A stretch of 64,000 bases of DNA from Polaromonas sp. GTDB taxonomy: Bacteria; Pseudomonadota; Gammaproteobacteria; Burkholderiales; Burkholderiaceae_C. Below are positions 44,338 to 52,898 of this stretch, one piece after another (the stretch's first letter is position 1; each line of letters starts with the position of its first letter). The notes beneath the pieces were generated by a model that saw only the letters and a list, made by a program, of their open reading frames with translations, did no database searches and had not been told where the DNA came from. Both the position numbers and the translations under genes were made by a program. Location: NCBI GenBank assembly GCA_028291985.1, contig JAQGNE010000058.1, forward strand, positions 1-64,000, given 5' to 3'.

Positions 44338-45023
44338 ACCATCTCTCCTTTTAAAAATGCGGTTGCTGCCGCCGGCAAGGCACCGGTAAAAAAATCATCG
44401 ACGCTTTTGTCCGCCACCAGTTCACCATTTTCCAGGTAGATGACGCGGCTGGCGAGCCGCTTGACCTGGCCCAGGTTGTGGCTGCTGAAAATCAGGGTCA
44501 TGCCGTCGTTTGCAAACTCGGCCATCAGGCGCTCTACCTCGCGCTTGGCAGAAGGGTCCAGGCTGGCGGTGGGCTCGTCGAGCAGCAGCACTTGCGGCTT
44601 GCAGGCCCAGGCGCGTGCCAGCGCCACACGCTGCTGCTGCCCACCCGAAAGTGATTTGGCCGGGCGCGCCGCCAAAGGCGCCAGGCCCACCCGGTCCAGC
44701 GCCGCCATCGCCTGCGCCCTGGCGTCGCGCCAGGGCGCGCCACGCAGCCACAGGCCCAGCGCCACGTTGTGCAGCACACTGGCACGCAGCATGTAGGGGC
44801 GCTGGAACAGCATCGCCTGGCGCGCTGCAGCATCCGCCTGAAGCTCACCGGATGAAAGCGGCTGCAGACCATGCAGCGTACGCAGCAAGGTGCTTTTGCC
44901 GCTGCCGTTGGCGCCCACCAGGGCTAGCCTTTCGCCGGCTTTGATGTGGAGGTTGCAGACGGCGAGCGCCTGGACCGGACCGAAACGAACACCGCCGTCC
45001 CGCAGCTCAAAAAGTAGCGTCAT
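44334..45023 (-). CDS. tupC: Tungstate ABC transporter ATP-binding protein
   Basis: 229 residues. Walker A GANGSGKST, Q-loop region, ABC signature LSGGQQQRVALARA, Walker B VLLLDEP and the switch His (FSSHN) are all present. It energises the TupB channel. It overlaps both neighbours by 4 bp. Small size without a C-terminal TOBE domain distinguishes it from ModC. Confidence 0.92.
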   Translation of the reverse strand: MTLLFELRDGGVRFGPVQALAVCNLHIKAGERLALVGANGSGKSTLLRTLHGLQPLSSGELQADAAARQAMLFQRPYMLRASVLHNVALGLWLRGAPWRDARAQAMAALDRVGLAPLAARPAKSLSGGQQQRVALARAWACKPQVLLLDEPTASLDPSAKREVERLMAEFANDGMTLIFSSHNLGQVKRLASRVIYLENGELVADKSVDDFFTGALPAAATAFLKGEMV

Positions 45024-45766
45024 GACAGCGCCCCCTGCCCTGCGTGCAGCGCTGACGGCGCCGCGTTGTCAAGGCGCTTGCGTATGCGCCTGAGCACGGC
45101 AATGAGTACATTGAGCAGCAGCACCACGCCCAGCAGCACCATGCCCAGCGCCAGCGCCAGCGGCAGGTCGCCCTTGCTCGTTTCCAGCGCTATCGACGTG
45201 GTCATCACCCGCGTGAAACCGTCGATATTTCCGCCGACGATCATCACCGCACCGACTTCCGATATGGCTCTGCCAAAGGCGGCGATCAGCACAGTGAGCA
45301 AGGCAAAGCGCTCGTCCCACAGCAGTATCAGGCTGCGCATCAGCCGCCCCGCGCCCAGCGACCGAAACTGCTCGCCATGGCTGCGATCAGCGTCTTCAAT
45401 GGTTTGCCGCACCAGGGCCATCACCACCGGTAGCACCAGGACGCTCTGGGCCAGCACCATGGCCTTGAATGAAAACAGCCAGCCTAAGAACCCCAGCGGC
45501 CCGCTGCGAGACAGCAACAGGTATACCACCAGCCCGACAACCACCGACGGTAGCGCCAGTGCGGTGTTGAGCAGCGCCAGCACGGCGCCGCGCCCTCGAA
45601 ACCGCGCCACGCCAAGCCAGGCGCCGAGCAGCAAGCCAGCGCTGCAGGCGAGCAAGCAGGCCAGCGCGCTGACGGCCAGCGAGCGCAGCACAATGCCGGC
45701 CAGCATGGCATCGAATGAAGTCATCAGCGCCAACGCGGTGCTCAGGCTCTCGGTAAAGGTGTTCAT
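45020..45766 (-). CDS. tupB: Tungstate ABC transporter permease
   Basis: 248 residues with about five to six membrane helices. The EAA-type loop that docks on the ATPase is visible around FRSLGAGRLMRSLILLWDERFALLTVLIAAFGRAISEVGAV, with GGNIDGFTRVMTTSIALETSKGD, typical of TupB. It is the first gene of the tup operon and divergent from the ModE-type regulator. Confidence 0.92.
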   Translation of the reverse strand: MNTFTESLSTALALMTSFDAMLAGIVLRSLAVSALACLLACSAGLLLGAWLGVARFRGRGAVLALLNTALALPSVVVGLVVYLLLSRSGPLGFLGWLFSFKAMVLAQSVLVLPVVMALVRQTIEDADRSHGEQFRSLGAGRLMRSLILLWDERFALLTVLIAAFGRAISEVGAVMIVGGNIDGFTRVMTTSIALETSKGDLPLALALGMVLLGVVLLLNVLIAVLRRIRKRLDNAAPSALHAGQGALS

Positions 45767-45818
45767 GCAAAAAGATCTGGCGCTGCAAATAAAAAGCCAC
45801 GTGTAGGGCGGGCACCGA

Positions 45819-45882
45819 TAGCCTAATGGCTAAGGCTGAGCCGCGCATCAGTAATGACGAGTTATGAACGGCTATGCATAGC
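45819..45882. promoter_or_regulatory. Palindromes in the tupB/regulator divergent promoter region
   Basis: TAGCC-TAAT-GGCTA at 45819-45832 and the perfect 12-bp palindrome GCTATGCATAGC at 45871-45882, in the 162-bp gap between tupB and the regulator gene. They are candidate operators for the divergent ModE-like regulator. The second resembles the core of repeat family 1, so a repeat origin is an alternative. Confidence 0.45.
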
Positions 45883-45928
45883 GACAGGCCGTGCCCGTCG
45901 AGAGCTCGCCAGATAATCACCGCCTTCC

Positions 45929-47047
45929 ATGCATAAAGTTCAACTCTCCTACCAGCTAGCGCCGCAAACCGGCAAGGACGCGTTGATCCGCAATCCGTTG
46001 ATGGACATGCTTCACGCGGTGCGCGAGCACGGTTCGATCTCACAAGCGGCCACAGCGCTCGAACTGTCATATCGCCATGTGTGGGGCGCGCTCAAAGGCT
46101 GGGAGCAGACGCTGGGCCGAGCACTGATCATCTGGGATAGGGGCCAGAGGGCTCGCCTGACCGAATTTGGTGAAAAGCTGTTGTGGGCCGAGCGGCAGGC
46201 ACAGGCACGGCTGGCCCCGCAGATCGAAGGCCTGCGGCGCGATATCGAGCGCGCTTTTTCCTGCTGCTTTGATGACCAGGCCCATGTGCTGACGCTGTAT
46301 GCCAGCCATGATGCGGCGCTGTCGGCACTGCAAGACCAGGCCAGCCCGCACGGCCTCCATCTGGACATTCGATTCATGGGCAGCGTCGATGCGATCGCCG
46401 CGCTCAATGCCGGGCGCTGCATGATGGCCGGCTTTCACACCATCGATTCACCGCCGGCGGGCTCGATGGCAGCGCAACGCTACCGCCATCTGCTCAAGCC
46501 AGGTCTGCACAAACTGATCGGATTTGCGCACCGCATGCAGGGGATGATCGTGGCCAGAGGAAACCCGCTGCGACTCTACACCCTGGATGACCTGACGCGC
46601 CCGGGGGTTCGCTATATCAACCGGGCAGAGGGCTCCGGCACACGGGTTGTGCTGGACGGCCTGCTGACCGAAGCAGGCATCACCAGCGCCAGCCTGAGCG
46701 GCTATGCCAGCCAGGAACCGTCGCATGCAGCGGTGGCACAAGCCATTGCCAGCAGGTCTGCAGACGCCGGCCTGGGCATTGAGGCTGCCGCGCTGGCGCA
46801 GGGGCTGGACTTTGTACCCCTGGTCAAAGAGCGCTATTACCTAGTATGCCTGCGGTCCGAGCTGACATCGCCGGCAGTGCAGGCTCTGCTGGCCGAGTTG
46901 CAAGGCAAGGCCTGGCAAGCCGCGCTACACCAACTGCCCGGCTACAGCGGCGAAAGCTCCCACAGCGGCGAGGTATTGGCACTGCGGCAGGTGTTGCCGT
47001 GGTGGCGTTATCGCCAGCCCAAACGCCAAAGCCAATCCAACGCCTGA
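45929..47047 (+). CDS. ModE-type HTH fused to a periplasmic-binding-protein-like oxyanion sensor
   Basis: 372 residues. Residues about 15-110 match the ModE N-terminal winged helix: IRNPLMDMLHAVREHGSISQAATALELSYRHVWGALKGWE. Residues about 130-350 match the molybdate-binding-protein-like domain (PF12727 type): GSVDAIAALNAGRCMMAGFHT and YINRAEGSGTRVVLDGLL. It has no TOBE domain. It should sense tungstate or molybdate and control the divergent tupBCA operon (inference from position). The layout is known for ModE-like regulators outside enterobacteria. Confidence 0.85.
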   Translation: MHKVQLSYQLAPQTGKDALIRNPLMDMLHAVREHGSISQAATALELSYRHVWGALKGWEQTLGRALIIWDRGQRARLTEFGEKLLWAERQAQARLAPQIEGLRRDIERAFSCCFDDQAHVLTLYASHDAALSALQDQASPHGLHLDIRFMGSVDAIAALNAGRCMMAGFHTIDSPPAGSMAAQRYRHLLKPGLHKLIGFAHRMQGMIVARGNPLRLYTLDDLTRPGVRYINRAEGSGTRVVLDGLLTEAGITSASLSGYASQEPSHAAVAQAIASRSADAGLGIEAAALAQGLDFVPLVKERYYLVCLRSELTSPAVQALLAELQGKAWQAALHQLPGYSGESSHSGEVLALRQVLPWWRYRQPKRQSQSNA

Positions 47048-47181
47048 CGCAGTAAGACTGTCGAAGCATCGATACCCTGCGGCAACGTCGGACACGTCTT
47101 TCAAATATTAAAGAAGCATCTTTACAAGCACCCTTTTTCTGTCGGCCTGAAGATGGCTACTCGTGCATTAAAGGAGCTGAC

Positions 47182-47448
47182 ATGAAAACGATTTCTTCTC
47201 GAGCAAGCCGCGCCACCGCAGCACTGTTGTTGACTGCTGCTTGCGCCTTGCCTGTGATGGCGCAGTCAACCACCGGTGGCACTACCGGTTCGGGTAACAC
47301 GTCCCAGACAACCACTGACACCTCTGGAAACGACCAAGACCGTGATTACGGCTGGGTTGGTCTGCTGGGTTTAATTGGCCTGGCTGGCCTCTTGAAGAAA
47401 AAAGACGACCGTACGAACGTGCGCCAGACCCCGAGCACCTCGCGGTAA
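47182..47448 (+). CDS. Small exported protein with a WGxxGxxG-type motif
   Basis: 88 residues, with AAAGGAG upstream. A signal peptide (to about residue 27, VMAQ) is followed by a Thr/Gly/Ser-rich linker and the C-terminal YGWVGLLGLIGLAGLLKKKD. That segment is a Trp-Gly-x2-Gly-x2-Gly hydrophobic motif ending in a basic cluster, a layout reminiscent of C-terminal sorting signals. Its function is unknown. It stands alone between a regulator and a structured intergenic element. Confidence 0.75.
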   Translation: MKTISSRASRATAALLLTAACALPVMAQSTTGGTTGSGNTSQTTTDTSGNDQDRDYGWVGLLGLIGLAGLLKKKDDRTNVRQTPSTSR

Positions 47449-47472
47449 TCCCAAGCCGCCACACCCGTGCTG

Positions 47473-47518
47473 ATCCGGTCCAGGTTCAGGTTCAGGCCTA
47501 TTGGCCTCGTGACCGGAT
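47473..47518. other. Nested inverted repeat ahead of the alanine-rich gene
   Basis: Outer arms ATCCGGTC (47473-47480) and GACCGGAT (47511-47518) enclose an inner hairpin AGGCC-TATT-GGCCT and a CAGGTT tandem repeat. It lies in the leader of the next gene, about 45 bp before its start. It may terminate the preceding gene or form a structured leader; no T-tract is seen. Confidence 0.5.
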
Positions 47519-47562
47519 AGCTACTCGCACTTTATGCAATTAATCACTACAAGGAGAACCAG

Positions 47563-47901
47563 ATGGCTGATGGAAATGAATTGAGTGGCCGCGAAACAGC
47601 AATGGCAGTTGCCGAATCAGGCGCCGCCACTGCCACAGCAGCAGCAGCGCGTGAAGCTGCTGCATTGGCAATGGGTACGCAGTCGGGTATAGCCGCTGCA
47701 GAAGCTGCTGCTGCCCGAGAAGTTGCAGCGGCCGCTTCGGCAGGCGCTGCGGCATCGACCGCAGGTGGCGCAGTGGCTTCTGCCACCGCAGCCGCGGCCG
47801 CCGCGCAAGCCGGGATGGCCAGCGGCATGCTATTAGGTGTTTTGATGGGCTTGCTGATTGGCATGTCTTTGGGAACGCGGGGCGCCTTTCGCACCAGTTG
47901 A
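47563..47901 (+). CDS. Alanine-rich small protein of unknown function
   Basis: 112 residues, with AAGGAG 8 bp before the ATG. About half of the residues are alanine, with regularly spaced Glu, Arg and Ser (AREAAALA, AAAAREVAAA), implying a long helix or coiled-coil. Residues about 85-106 (GMLLGVLMGLLIGMSLG) form a glycine-rich hydrophobic segment. No family is recognised. The ribosome-binding site and the downstream terminator at 47971 argue that it is real, but low complexity makes this uncertain. Confidence 0.6.
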   Translation: MADGNELSGRETAMAVAESGAATATAAAAREAAALAMGTQSGIAAAEAAAAREVAAAASAGAAASTAGGAVASATAAAAAAQAGMASGMLLGVLMGLLIGMSLGTRGAFRTS

Positions 47902-47970
47902 GTTGGCCGGGTTTTTCGCGCGGCGTGGCGATTGCATCTGCACCTGAGCGGCGCGATGAGGCCACCTCTT

Positions 47971-48005
47971 AAAGCTGCGGCTGGTTTATGACGGCCGCAG
48001 CTTTT
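47971..48005 (+). terminator. Rho-independent terminator
   Basis: An 11-bp perfect stem (AAAGCTGCGGC / GCCGCAGCTTT) with a 12-base loop, followed by TTTT. It lies 70 bp after the alanine-rich gene. The A-run on the other side could let it also serve the minus-strand LysR gene that ends at 48170. The remainder of 47902-48169 has no gene. Confidence 0.8.
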
Positions 48006-48169
48006 CATTTGTCGATTCCTTTAGCCATCTATTTATCCCTACCGTCGTAGATCAGGCAATTGCCATCGCCACGCTCGACATTCGCCAGCACTATCTGGCA
48101 CCTGACGACAACGCTGAAAAAGCACAGAAAAGCACCCGCACGGCTATACATCAACGCTGCGTTGCGCTA

Positions 48170-49078
48170 TCACTTACCCAACTGGTTGGTCAAAAATTGC
48201 ATGAAAACAGTGGCTACCCGCGGTAGCCGCCTGTCTTTGCGCCACACCGCCCGCCAATGGCGCTGAATCGGCATCCCCGATACCGCCAGCACTGCCAGGC
48301 CTTCCGACGAAGCGTCTTTTGCCAGCGCATGGCGTGAAACCACGGCCAGCCCCAGCCCCGCGGCAACAGCGTGTTTGATCGCTTCATTGCTGCCGAGCGT
48401 CATGCGTATGCGTGGCGTGAGTTGGTGTTCGGCCAAAAACTCCAGCGTCGCTTGCCGGGTGCCAGATCCAACCTCGCGCATCAGAAGGTCAACGCTGGCC
48501 AGCTTGCCAAGCGGTGTTGATTTGCGGCTGGCCCAAGGGTGCTGGGCCGGGCCGATCAGGCAGAGCGGGTTGTCCATCACCAGCAGGCTGTCTAGCGGCA
48601 AGTGGCCGGGCGGCATCATCATGATGGCGATGTCATCTTGCTCGCGCTCCAGCCGGCGTATGACAGCATCGCGGTTGTCGATCACCAGGTCCACCTGGAT
48701 GCCGGGGTAGGCCTGCAAGAATGGCTTGAGCCACTGGGCCAGAAAGTATTCGGTGGTAGTGACGCCGGCAATCCGCAAGGAGCCGCTAAGCAAGCCTTGC
48801 ATGTCGGCCATGTCTTCTTCAAAACCGCGCCATGTTTCAAACATGCGGGTCACCGTGACCAGCAAGGCGCGGCCCGCGTCCGTCAGCTGCACGCCGCGGC
48901 CGGCTGGCACCAGCAGCTCAATACCCAGGGATTCGCGCAGTTCCCGCAGCTGGGTCGAAACGGTTGGCTGCGTCAGATGCAGCGCCTGTGCAGCCCGCGT
49001 GATGCCGCCGTAGCGGGCAACGGCTTCGAAGCTGCGCAGCTGCGCAAAGCTCGCGCGCGGCGGTTTGCCTAGATACAT
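48170..49078 (-). CDS. LysR family regulator, CbbR-like
   Basis: 302 residues. Helix-turn-helix: AQLRSFEAVARYGGITRAAQALHLTQPTVSTQLRELRESLG. The effector domain begins LSGSLRIAGVTTTEYFLAQWLKPFLQAYPGIQV, close to CbbR/YeiE-type regulators. It is divergent from the sbtA-like gene with a 117-bp gap, so it is the likely regulator of bicarbonate uptake (inference). Confidence 0.87.
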   Translation of the reverse strand: MYLGKPPRASFAQLRSFEAVARYGGITRAAQALHLTQPTVSTQLRELRESLGIELLVPAGRGVQLTDAGRALLVTVTRMFETWRGFEEDMADMQGLLSGSLRIAGVTTTEYFLAQWLKPFLQAYPGIQVDLVIDNRDAVIRRLEREQDDIAIMMMPPGHLPLDSLLVMDNPLCLIGPAQHPWASRKSTPLGKLASVDLLMREVGSGTRQATLEFLAEHQLTPRIRMTLGSNEAIKHAVAAGLGLAVVSRHALAKDASSEGLAVLAVSGMPIQRHWRAVWRKDRRLPRVATVFMQFLTNQLGK

Positions 49079-49195
49079 TCGATGATCTCAATATGAATTA
49101 TGCGAAACCATGATTAGACATCAATGCTTCCAGCTGCCAAACTCCGGCCCGTTGCGACTGGTTCTAGCCGTCGCGGTTTTTTTTGAAAGCGATTT

Positions 49196-50182
49196 ATGCA
49201 AAGTTTTCTCGACCCTGCAATCCTGTTTTTTGTATTCGGTATCCTGGCCGGCACGGTACGGTCCAACCTCGAAATCCCCCCCCAGATATCGCGCTTTCTA
49301 TCGCTGTACCTGCTGATGGCGCTGGGGCTCAAGGGGGGCTTTGCACTTGCCAAGTCTGGCCTGACGGGCGAGGTTGCCGTCAGTCTGGGCTGCGCAATAT
49401 TCCTGGCAGTTGCGGTGCCGCTGGCGGGCTATGCGGTGTTGCGCCGGGTGCTGAGCGGATTCGATGCGGCCGCGCTTGCCGCGACTTACGGCTCGGTCAG
49501 CGCGGTGACCTTCATCACCGCCGTCCAGCATCTGGACAACCAGGGCCTTACCTACGGCGGCCATATGGCTGCGGCCATGGCCTTGATGGAGTCGCCGGCG
49601 ATTGTGATGGCCGTGGTGCTCGCCAACCTGGCCAGGCAGGCGCAAGCCACACGGCACGCCCGTGGCCAAGCCGCTGCAGAGCCTATGGTGCCCCTGAAAA
49701 AAATACTGCATGAGTCACTGACCGATGGCACACAGCTGCTGCTGCTGGCAGCCATGGTGATCGGCATGCTGACCGGTCAGGCCGGACAGGCTGCCATGCA
49801 GCCATTCACCGGCGACCTGTTCAAGGGCATGCTGGCGTTTTTCCTGCTGGATATGGGCCTTCTGGCCGCGCGTAACATCGGCGGGCTGAAGGGGAAATCG
49901 TTCTGGCTGCTGGCCTATGCGATTGCCGGCCCGGTGTGCCATGCCGGGGCGGCGCTCACACTCGGTCTTCTGACCGGCATGTCGGCCGGCAACACCGCGC
50001 TGCTGATGGTGCTGGCGGCCAGTGCCTCCTACATCGCGGTGCCTGCAGTGGTACGCCACGCTATTCCAGAAGCCAGCCCGTCGCTGTATTTCGGCATGTC
50101 GCTGGGGCTGACGTTTCCCTTCAATATCCTGGTTGGCGTACCGCTCTATACCTTTATTGCCCATCGGCTGCTGCCGGCCTGA
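49196..50182 (+). CDS. sbtA: SbtA-type sodium-dependent bicarbonate permease
   Basis: 328 residues with about ten membrane helices. The family marks are the N-terminal DPAILFFVFGILAG, ALGLKGG, ATYGSVSAVTFITA and ASASYIAVPAVVRHAIPEASPSLYFGMSLGLTFPFN. SbtA couples Na+ to bicarbonate import. No adjacent PII-like SbtB and no Calvin-cycle genes are in the window, so it may serve anaplerotic carboxylation. Confidence 0.88.
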   Translation: MQSFLDPAILFFVFGILAGTVRSNLEIPPQISRFLSLYLLMALGLKGGFALAKSGLTGEVAVSLGCAIFLAVAVPLAGYAVLRRVLSGFDAAALAATYGSVSAVTFITAVQHLDNQGLTYGGHMAAAMALMESPAIVMAVVLANLARQAQATRHARGQAAAEPMVPLKKILHESLTDGTQLLLLAAMVIGMLTGQAGQAAMQPFTGDLFKGMLAFFLLDMGLLAARNIGGLKGKSFWLLAYAIAGPVCHAGAALTLGLLTGMSAGNTALLMVLAASASYIAVPAVVRHAIPEASPSLYFGMSLGLTFPFNILVGVPLYTFIAHRLLPA

Positions 50183-50284
50183 GCACGCCATGGTGGCAGT
50201 CGGCGCCAGCAGCTCGCCATGTCATGCAGTCCCGCCTTTTGACTATGCCAGCCTGCCGATAATCGATATTTCAAGCGAAATACT

Positions 50285-50332
50285 GCTACAGCCCTCTACT
50301 TGCAAAGACTTGCAGCTATTATTTACATAGCA
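50285..50332 (-). repeat. Two-hairpin dispersed repeat (family 1), copy J
   Basis: GCTACAGCCC, a spacer, then ACTTGCAGCTATTATTTACATAGCA. It lies between sbtA and the convergent SenA-type gene, just past both stop codons. Confidence 0.65.
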
Positions 50333-50360
50333 ATTAATGCTCGCAGCAAGCGGCAGCTTT

Positions 50361-51707
50361 TTACAGCGCGCAGGACCGGAACCCGCAAAACAGCTCGTCA
50401 CGCTCCGGCAGGCAAAACCTGCGGAATTTCGCGTGCTTCATGCGGGCGCGGGTGGCAAAGGACGCGCCACGCAGCACCTTGTGGGTGCCGAAGAAGGGTT
50501 GCGAATAATCGCTGTTCGGCCCCGGCATGAAACCAGCGCTGCCGGCCGCGCTGCTGTCGTACGGCCTGAAGCTGCTGGCTGTCCATTCCCAGACATCGCC
50601 CCAGCGAAATCCCCTGCCGCCAGCCGTGTGGGCAGCCAGTTCCCATTCGGCCTCGGCGGGCAGGCGCCGGCCCGCCCAGCGGCACCAGGCGTCAGCTTCC
50701 CACCAGCTCATGTGCATCGCGGGCTGGCCACCGTGCATGCGCATCGGCTGGCCAAAGCGGGTCTGCATCACTGCGCCGCTGGCTACGCCAATCTGGTCAA
50801 CATAACGCGGGCCGCGCCGGCCTTCCCCCGCTGCCAGCCCCTGCAGCCAGCGCCAGCCGTCCGGCTGCCACAACTCGGCACGGTCGTAGCCGCCGTCATC
50901 CACAAACTCGACGTACTGGGCCCAGCTGACGGGCTGCGCGTCGATCTCGAACTCGGGCACCTGCACCATATGCTGTGGTTTCTCGTTGTCAAACGAAAAG
51001 CCCGGCGCGGCCTTGCTGCCAAGCTTCCAGCTGCTGGCCGGCATCAGCAGCGCTTCGCGTGACGACAGCCGGGCCGGCACGAAAGCATCACGCAGCGCCT
51101 GCTCCAGGGGCATGCCGATGGTCTGCGCGGTTTGCACCAGGCGTTCACCCTGCATGTCTTCATGAAACAGGCTAAGCCGGTACACATACAGGGCCTGGTC
51201 GTCATCAGCCGTTTTTTCGAGAAGATCCAGCGAGCATTCCAGGGTGTCGAGCAGGTAGGCCCGAATGGGGTCCACCGCGGGCAGGACCTGGGACCAGCGC
51301 TGGCGATGGGGCGCGTGCGCCGGGTGCCACCAGGTATCCGCCTCCGGTTCGATGGACGCCAGCCGGGTATGGCTGTTGTCGGCCATCTCACCCAGGCTGC
51401 GCTGCATGTTGCGGCCTATCCACCATTCCTGAAACCAGCCGGCATGGCCCAGCTCCCATAGAGGGGGATTGATCGTCTCGGCAAACGGAACCTGCAGGTC
51501 CTGGTCTTGCAACGCCAGCTGATACTGCGAAAAAAGATGCAGGGTATGGTTGCGCGCGTCCATCAGCGCCAGCGAAAGCATCTCGCGGCCGGCGCTGCGC
51601 ATCAGCGGGGAGTCGATCACCTGCGGCGTTGAGGTCGCCGACGAAAAGGGGCTGGAATCTGTTGCCACGTTGAAGAGCTGTTGAGGGTGTCCAGGCCATT
51701 GTGACAC
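50361..51707 (-). CDS. senA: EgtB/SenA-type non-heme iron synthase (selenoneine or ergothioneine)
   Basis: 448 residues. An N-terminal DinB-like region carries iron-ligand histidines (NPPLWELGHAGWFQEWW, and YRLSLFHEDMQGE), and a C-terminal formylglycine-generating-enzyme-like fold carries HMSWWEADAWCRWAGRRLPAEAEWE and VLRGASFATR. EgtB links a thiol to hercynine; SenA is the relative that uses selenosugar to make selenoneine. Divergent selD 114 bp away favours SenA. senB (selenosugar synthase) and egtD are not in the window, so the choice between the two remains open. The exact start is uncertain; ATGs near 51600 are possible. Confidence 0.8.
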   Translation of the reverse strand: MSQWPGHPQQLFNVATDSSPFSSATSTPQVIDSPLMRSAGREMLSLALMDARNHTLHLFSQYQLALQDQDLQVPFAETINPPLWELGHAGWFQEWWIGRNMQRSLGEMADNSHTRLASIEPEADTWWHPAHAPHRQRWSQVLPAVDPIRAYLLDTLECSLDLLEKTADDDQALYVYRLSLFHEDMQGERLVQTAQTIGMPLEQALRDAFVPARLSSREALLMPASSWKLGSKAAPGFSFDNEKPQHMVQVPEFEIDAQPVSWAQYVEFVDDGGYDRAELWQPDGWRWLQGLAAGEGRRGPRYVDQIGVASGAVMQTRFGQPMRMHGGQPAMHMSWWEADAWCRWAGRRLPAEAEWELAAHTAGGRGFRWGDVWEWTASSFRPYDSSAAGSAGFMPGPNSDYSQPFFGTHKVLRGASFATRARMKHAKFRRFCLPERDELFCGFRSCAL

Positions 51708-51821
51708 CGGGCCATGGGTAAAACATCTGTCATAAACTCTGGTCCGGCGCGCTCATTGTTAGCGACTGTCACCAACCGAGCCAGCACCCGCAAGACCGCT
51801 AGCCGCTTAAGAAAGTTCCCC

Positions 51822-52898
51822 ATGACTCCTGCAAAAGCACCTGAACCCGTGGCTGTGCCGCGCCTGACCAGCCTGTCGCATGGCGGCGGATGCGGCTGCA
51901 AGATAGCGCCCGGCATCTTGACCGAGATCCTGAAGAATTCAGGCAATCTGGCTGGCTTCAATTTGCCCAAGGAGTTGCTGGTGGGCATCGAGACGGCTGA
52001 TGATGCTGCGGTGTACCAGCTCAACGAAAACCAGGCGCTGATCGCGACCACCGACTTCTTCATGCCCATCGTGGACGACCCGTACGACTTTGGCCGCATT
52101 GCTGCAACCAACGCCATCAGCGACGTGTATGCGATGGGTGGCACGCCCATCATGGCACTGGGGCTGGTGGGCATGCCGATCAACGTGCTGCCATTGGCCA
52201 CGATAGGCGCCATCCTGCAGGGCGGCCAGCAGGTCTGCCGCGACGCTGGCATTCCGATTGCCGGCGGGCACACCATTGACTCGGTCGAGCCCATCTACGG
52301 CCTAGTGGTGCTCGGGCTGGTGCACCCCTCGCGTGTGAAGAAAAACTCGGGTGCAAAAGCAGGCGACGTGCTGATTCTGGGCAAACCGCTGGGCATTGGC
52401 ATCCTGTCTGCGGCGCTCAAGAAAGAAATGCTGTCCGCCGAGGGCTATGCACAAATGATTGCCCTTACCACACAGCTCAACAAACCTGGCATCGAACTGG
52501 CCAAGCTGGAAGGTGTGCATGCCCTGACGGACATCACCGGTTTCGGACTCGCCGGGCATGGCCTCGAACTGGCGCGCGGGGCCGGCTTGAAAATGCAGAT
52601 CCGGCTGGCCGATATTCCCCTGATCGATGGCGTGCTGAAACTTGCAGAAGACGGCATCGTGACCGGCGCATCGGGGCGTAACTGGGCGAGCTACGGCAAC
52701 GAGGTCACATTGCCAGCCGGCAGCACCCCGGCACAGCAGGCGCTCTTGTGCGACCCGCAGACCAGTGGCGGCCTGCTGGTGGCATGCAAGCCCGAACTGG
52801 AGGCCGAGGTGCTCGAGTGCTTCAGGCGGGAGGGGTTTCCCCATGCGCGGGCGATTGGCAGAATGCTTCCGGGAAATGGGCTTGACGTCACTGCCTGA
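51822..52898 (+). CDS. selD: Selenide, water dikinase (selenophosphate synthetase)
   Basis: 358 residues from ATG 51822 (MTPAKAPEPV), placing the catalytic SHGGGCGCKI at residues 19-28 with Cys24 in the position of E. coli Cys17; the longer frame from 51714 is rejected. ATTDFFMPIVDDPYDFGRIAATNAISDVYAMGG and TDITGFGLAGHG are family signatures. It makes selenophosphate from selenide and ATP. There is no mnmH or selA nearby; the divergent SenA-like gene suggests that this is the selenoneine-pathway copy (SenC-like). Confidence 0.93.
   Translation: MTPAKAPEPVAVPRLTSLSHGGGCGCKIAPGILTEILKNSGNLAGFNLPKELLVGIETADDAAVYQLNENQALIATTDFFMPIVDDPYDFGRIAATNAISDVYAMGGTPIMALGLVGMPINVLPLATIGAILQGGQQVCRDAGIPIAGGHTIDSVEPIYGLVVLGLVHPSRVKKNSGAKAGDVLILGKPLGIGILSAALKKEMLSAEGYAQMIALTTQLNKPGIELAKLEGVHALTDITGFGLAGHGLELARGAGLKMQIRLADIPLIDGVLKLAEDGIVTGASGRNWASYGNEVTLPAGSTPAQQALLCDPQTSGGLLVACKPELEAEVLECFRREGFPHARAIGRMLPGNGLDVTA

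Noticed and set aside
50337..51062. Plus-strand frame overlapping the SenA-type gene
   Set aside because: No domain, no ribosome-binding site, and fully within an assigned gene on the other strand.
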